Of a stretch of 64,000 bases of DNA, positions 60,782 to 64,000 are shown piece by piece (positions within the stretch are counted from its first letter, which is position 1; the number at the start of each line of letters is the position of its first letter). Where the stretch lies: positions 124,001-188,000 of the forward strand of contig NZ_WYET01000002.1 of NCBI RefSeq assembly GCF_013376415.1. The letters are read 5' to 3'. Position numbers and translations under genes: made by a program. Source of the DNA: Flagellimonas chongwuensis (GTDB taxonomy: Bacteria; Bacteroidota; Bacteroidia; Flavobacteriales; Flavobacteriaceae). The notes under the pieces were generated by a model, which was given only the letters and a program-made list of their open reading frames with translations, had not been told where the DNA came from and made no database searches.

Positions 60782-61924
60782 ATGGATTTCACACTTTCCG
60801 AAGAACAGTTAATGATACAACAAGCGGCAAAGGATTTTGCCCAAAATGAACTTTTATCAGGAGTTATCGAACGCGACGATGCGCAAAAATTTCCAAGTGA
60901 ACTTGTTAGAAAAATGGGAGAACTTGGATTTATGGGCATGATGGTCGACGAAAAATATGGAGGCAGTGGCCTCGGCACGCTTTCCTATGTATTGGCCATG
61001 GAAGAATTGTCCAAGATTGATGCCTCGGCCTCCGTAATGGTATCCGTAAACAATTCTTTGGTGTGTTGGGGACTGGAAACTTATGGAACTGAAGAGCAAA
61101 AACAGAAATACCTTACCCGATTGGCAAGTGGTGAAATTATCGGTGCATTCTGTTTGTCCGAACCAGAAGCGGGAAGCGATGCCACTTCCCAAAAAACAAC
61201 TGCCATAGACAAAGGTGACCACTATATATTAAATGGCACCAAAAATTGGATTACAAATGGGAACCAAGCCGAAGTGTATTTGGTCATTGCGCAAACGGAC
61301 CGGGAAAAAGGCCACCATGGCATCAATGCATTGATAGTTGAGAAAAACATGGAAGGCTTTGATATAGGTCCCAAGGAAAATAAATTGGGTATTCGTGGTA
61401 GCGACACCCATTCCTTAATGTTCAACGATGTTAAAGTACCAAAAAAAAACAGAATCGGCGATGACGGTTTCGGTTTTAAGTTTGCCATGAAGACATTGGC
61501 AGGCGGACGAATCGGAATTGCAGCACAAGCTTTGGGTATTGCAGCCGGTGCCTACGAACTAGCCCTTAAATACTCAAAAGAACGTAAAGCTTTTGGGACC
61601 GAGATAGCAAACCATCAAGTGATAGCCTTTAAACTGGCGGACATGCATACAAAAATACAGGCTGCACGCCATTTGGTTTATCAAGCAGCTTGCGATAAAG
61701 ATGCCGGCAACGATTACACATTATCCGGAGCAATGGCAAAGCTTTATGCTTCCGAAGTAGCCATGGAAACAGCCGTGGAAGCCGTCCAAATACATGGAGG
61801 CAATGGATACGTTAAAGACTATCATGTAGAACGCTTGATGAGGGACGCCAAGATTACCCAGATATATGAAGGCACCTCTGAAATCCAAAAAATAGTTATC
61901 TCCAGAAGCATATTAAAAGATTAA
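60782..61924 (+). CDS. Acyl-CoA dehydrogenase
   Basis: The 380-residue flavoprotein has the acyl-CoA dehydrogenase layout: helical start 'MDFTLSEEQLMIQQAAKDFA', FAD-binding 'GAFCLSEPEAGSDATSQKTT' near residue 122, 'LNGTKNWITNGNQAEVYLVI' near 150, 'ERKAFGTEIANHQVIAFKLA' near 265 and 'QIYEGTSEIQKIVISRSIL' at the end, with the catalytic Glu. It catalyses the first step of beta-oxidation of short or medium acyl-CoA or of a branched amino-acid derivative. It stands alone between its own -7 element and a hairpin terminator. The electron-transfer flavoprotein genes are not nearby. Confidence 0.95.
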   Translation: MDFTLSEEQLMIQQAAKDFAQNELLSGVIERDDAQKFPSELVRKMGELGFMGMMVDEKYGGSGLGTLSYVLAMEELSKIDASASVMVSVNNSLVCWGLETYGTEEQKQKYLTRLASGEIIGAFCLSEPEAGSDATSQKTTAIDKGDHYILNGTKNWITNGNQAEVYLVIAQTDREKGHHGINALIVEKNMEGFDIGPKENKLGIRGSDTHSLMFNDVKVPKKNRIGDDGFGFKFAMKTLAGGRIGIAAQALGIAAGAYELALKYSKERKAFGTEIANHQVIAFKLADMHTKIQAARHLVYQAACDKDAGNDYTLSGAMAKLYASEVAMETAVEAVQIHGGNGYVKDYHVERLMRDAKITQIYEGTSEIQKIVISRSILKD

Positions 61925-61931
61925 ATTATTT

Positions 61932-61955
61932 AACCCCCTCCCAAAAGAGGGGGTT
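61932..61955 (+). terminator. Hairpin terminator of the acyl-CoA dehydrogenase gene
   Basis: The GC-rich stem AACCCCCTC / GAGGGGGTT with a six-base loop lies seven bp after the stop codon. The following T tract is short (CGTTTTC), so it may be a weak or bidirectional terminator. Confidence 0.7.
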
Positions 61956-62151
61956 CGTTTTCACGAATCACTTCTAATTTTATTCACCCCCTATTTTTCA
62001 CAAAGTGTTAACATAAAATTATGACCACAAACCTTAAAACACTCTTTTCATAGCAGGGAAGAAACCTTTTTTTAAGCTCAATTTGAGATAATGATAATTT
62101 AACATTCCCTTAATTCCTAAATTGAATTTTTTTTAACCCCAGAAACAATAC

Positions 62152-62215
62152 GTTGATTATTTATCTGATAATCAACTAAAACCTTATTATTTATACATCA
62201 ATTTTGATATTTTTG
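62152..62215 (+). promoter_or_regulatory. Dyad and -7 element upstream of gltB
   Basis: A perfect inverted repeat GTTGATTAT / ATAATCAAC (62152-62176, 7-base spacer) is followed by TATTTTTG (62208-62215), which fits the TANNTTTG -7 element. The -7 lies 14 bp before the ATG, so the transcript would be nearly leaderless. The dyad covers the -33 area and is a candidate operator for a nitrogen or amino-acid regulator. The 304-bp gap from 61925 to 62228 otherwise shows no gene. Confidence 0.45.
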
Positions 62216-62228
62216 AGGAAATACGATA

Positions 62229-64000
62229 ATGATGGGATTGAAGAAACAAGGTTTATACTTACCGGAATTTGAGCACGACAACTGCGGTGCAGGCTTTATA
62301 TGTAGCCTAAAGGGAATAAAGTCAAACGACATAATACATAAGGCCCTCGAAATTCTGGATAAATTGGAACACAGAGGAGCTGTGAGCTCGGACGGAAAAA
62401 CAGGAGATGGCGCAGGTATACTTATCGATATTCCCCACGCCTTTTTTAAGGACGCCTGTTCCTTTGAACTACCGGAAGCAGGAGAATATGCGGTTGGAAA
62501 CGTATTTCTACCACAAAAGGAAAACCAACGTAATTTTTGCATTCAGGTTTTTGAGGAAAACATAAAAAAACAAGGACTCGAATTACTTGGTTGGAGGCAC
62601 GTTCCGGTGAACCGTTCCGTTCCGGGAAGAATAGCGGCCGAGACAGAACCCTTTGTAATGCAGGTTTTTGTTGGCAAGGGAGAGGATTTGGACGAATTTC
62701 GGTTTAACCTCAAACTTTTCATTGCACGTAAAGTCACGGAACACACTGTAATAGAAAGCAAACTTTCTGAAAGCGAATTCTTCTACCTGCCCAGTCTATC
62801 AACTAAAATTATCATTTTTAAGGGGCTTTTGGTCCCAAAGGATATCAGCAGATATTATGAAGACCTTTTGGACCCCCGAGTGGTTACCCGCTTGGCACTG
62901 GTTCACCAAAGGTTTTCCACAAATACCTTCCCCAATTGGGATTTAGCACAGCCATTTAGATATATGTGCCATAACGGAGAGATAAATACACTTAGAGGAA
63001 ACGTCTCCCGTATGCGCTCACGCGAGGAGCTAATGGAAAGTGAGTGGTTTGGAGAAGATATCAAAAAGATACTTCCCATAGTCTTGCCGGCAAAATCCGA
63101 TTCCGCCAGTATGGATATGGTCGTTGAACTATTATTGATGACAGGTCGTTCTTTGCCAGAAGTAATGATGATGTTGGTTCCGGAAGCATGGGAAAAAAAC
63201 CCGGACATGTCCGAAGCAAAGAGGGCTTTTTACGAATATAATTCCTGTCTCATGGAACCATGGGACGGACCGGCCTCCATTCCATTTACAGATGGAAACT
63301 ATATCGGTGCTGTATTGGATAGAAACGGACTTCGCCCATCCAGATACTCGGTAACCAAAAAAGGATACGTCATTATGTCGTCGGAAACCGGAGTCGTTGA
63401 ACTGGAACCTGAGGATATCGAATTCCACGGACGACTGGAACCCGGAAAAATGTTCTTGGTGAACATGGAAGAAGGACGAATCGTCAACGACGAAGAAATC
63501 AAGGAAGCCATTGCCAAAAAGCATCCGTATAAAGAGTGGTTAAAGAAGAATTTGGTGCACTTGAGGGATATTCCTTATAACGATTGTCCAGTTTTCTTTG
63601 GCGAATTTCCACTTCAAACCAGACGAACTGCGTTTGGGTACACCCAAGAAGACATCAACACCATTATAATGCCCATGGCAGAAAATGGTAAGGAACCCAT
63701 TGGCTCCATGGGCTCCGACACTCCAATTGCCGTGTTGTCCGAGCGCCCACAATTAATATACAATTACTTTAAGCAGTTGTTCGCACAGGTAACCAACCCA
63801 CCTTTGGATGGTATCCGTGAAGAATTGATTACCGATATTAGTCTGACCTTGGGCAGTGACCACAACATTTTTGATTTTTCAGAATTGCATTGCCGCAAAC
63901 TGAAAATCCAGAACCCTGTTATTTCCAAAGAAGATTTGGACAAGATCAAAAATTATGATGCCAGTCCTGATTATAAAGTTGTATCCATTTCTATGCTCTA
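62229..64000 (+). CDS. gltB: Glutamate synthase large subunit, 5' part (runs off window)
   Basis: The frame is open for about 590 codons to the window edge; the full protein is near 1500 residues. It starts 'MMGLKKQGLYLPEFEHDN', then CGAGFICSLKG, where Cys19 becomes the N-terminal nucleophile of the glutaminase domain after removal of the short propeptide. The glutaminase part continues with 'DKLEHRGAVSSDGKTGDGAG' near residue 46 and 'HQRFSTNTFPNWDLAQPFRY' near 230. After residue 500 the central domain begins. The enzyme makes glutamate from glutamine and 2-oxoglutarate with GltD. A dyad and a -7 element are just upstream. Confidence 0.97.
   Translation, partial: MMGLKKQGLYLPEFEHDNCGAGFICSLKGIKSNDIIHKALEILDKLEHRGAVSSDGKTGDGAGILIDIPHAFFKDACSFELPEAGEYAVGNVFLPQKENQRNFCIQVFEENIKKQGLELLGWRHVPVNRSVPGRIAAETEPFVMQVFVGKGEDLDEFRFNLKLFIARKVTEHTVIESKLSESEFFYLPSLSTKIIIFKGLLVPKDISRYYEDLLDPRVVTRLALVHQRFSTNTFPNWDLAQPFRYMCHNGEINTLRGNVSRMRSREELMESEWFGEDIKKILPIVLPAKSDSASMDMVVELLLMTGRSLPEVMMMLVPEAWEKNPDMSEAKRAFYEYNSCLMEPWDGPASIPFTDGNYIGAVLDRNGLRPSRYSVTKKGYVIMSSETGVVELEPEDIEFHGRLEPGKMFLVNMEEGRIVNDEEIKEAIAKKHPYKEWLKKNLVHLRDIPYNDCPVFFGEFPLQTRRTAFGYTQEDINTIIMPMAENGKEPIGSMGSDTPIAVLSERPQLIYNYFKQLFAQVTNPPLDGIREELITDISLTLGSDHNIFDFSELHCRKLKIQNPVISKEDLDKIKNYDASPDYKVVSISML

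Noticed and set aside
1-64000. CRISPR arrays, rRNA operons, insertion sequences, prophage genes
   Set aside because: No regularly spaced repeats, rRNA motifs, transposase or phage structural genes were seen in any region.

Overview
This window comes from a marine-type member of the Flavobacteriaceae (Bacteroidota). The evidence is the gliding and type IX secretion genes gldJ and porV, several promoters whose -7 element fits TANNTTTG, an alkaline phosphatase of the PafA type, an ExbB-ExbD-TonB set, a hypoxanthine phosphoribosyltransferase fused to adenylate kinase, and many short lipoproteins. The Muricauda/Allomuricauda-Maribacter group is plausible, but I cannot fix the genus from sequence reading alone. 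Almost all of the window is ordinary chromosome. I see no rRNA, CRISPR array, insertion sequence or prophage.

Layout. 1-5.4 kb: a cut-off DUF5723 envelope protein with a lipoprotein, a YjjG-type nucleotidase, a deacetylase-like protein without the usual catalytic residues, radC, a DUF1569 protein and a small membrane protein. 5.4-8.1 kb: an unusual patch with a coding-like 3' remnant, an SMI1/KNR4-TPR gene and a truncated Mpl-like Mur ligase with a destroyed P-loop. 8.2-12.6 kb: cupin, SDR and DoxX-like genes, a LytS/LytTR two-component pair, a small membrane protein and a lipoprotein. 12.7-19.1 kb: obgE, the hpt-adk fusion, divergent purK-purE, an EF-hand membrane protein and an M3 peptidase. 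19.2-29.8 kb: an ECF sigma factor with a tiny zinc anti-sigma candidate, a UbiA-like protein, gcvP, a KAS III-methyltransferase-glycosyltransferase group, pafA, and an MlaE/MlaF-type ABC pair. 29.8-39.0 kb: DUF389, mannose-1-phosphate guanylyltransferase, SprT-like, SDR and M28 peptidase genes, pyruvate dehydrogenase E2 and E1-alpha, and cytidine deaminase. 39.1-45.6 kb: porV, gldJ, murF, a small XRE regulator, a small coiled-coil protein, tRNA-Val(GAC), queD-like and UPF0173 genes.

45.7-55.5 kb is the most interesting region. It is a one-strand sugar-acid locus with two Tat-exported Gfo/Idh oxidoreductases, a double DUF1080 lipoprotein, a complete TRAP transporter (dctM, dctQ, dctP), uxuA and an SDR reductase, facing a divergent NUDIX-winged-helix regulator. 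The gene set suggests periplasmic keto-intermediate deglycosylation, TRAP import and hexuronate catabolism. The locus is damaged. Where uxaC, kdgK and eda would be expected there is only an 88-residue ORF whose start resembles UxaC and whose end resembles KDPG aldolase, which looks like a large in-frame deletion. The SDR gene is also split by a seven-C homopolymer frameshift.

55.7-64.0 kb: tRNA-Val(UAC) with a strong terminator, folC, tonB-exbD-exbB, nhaD, an acyl-CoA dehydrogenase and the 5' part of the glutamate synthase large subunit, which runs off the window.
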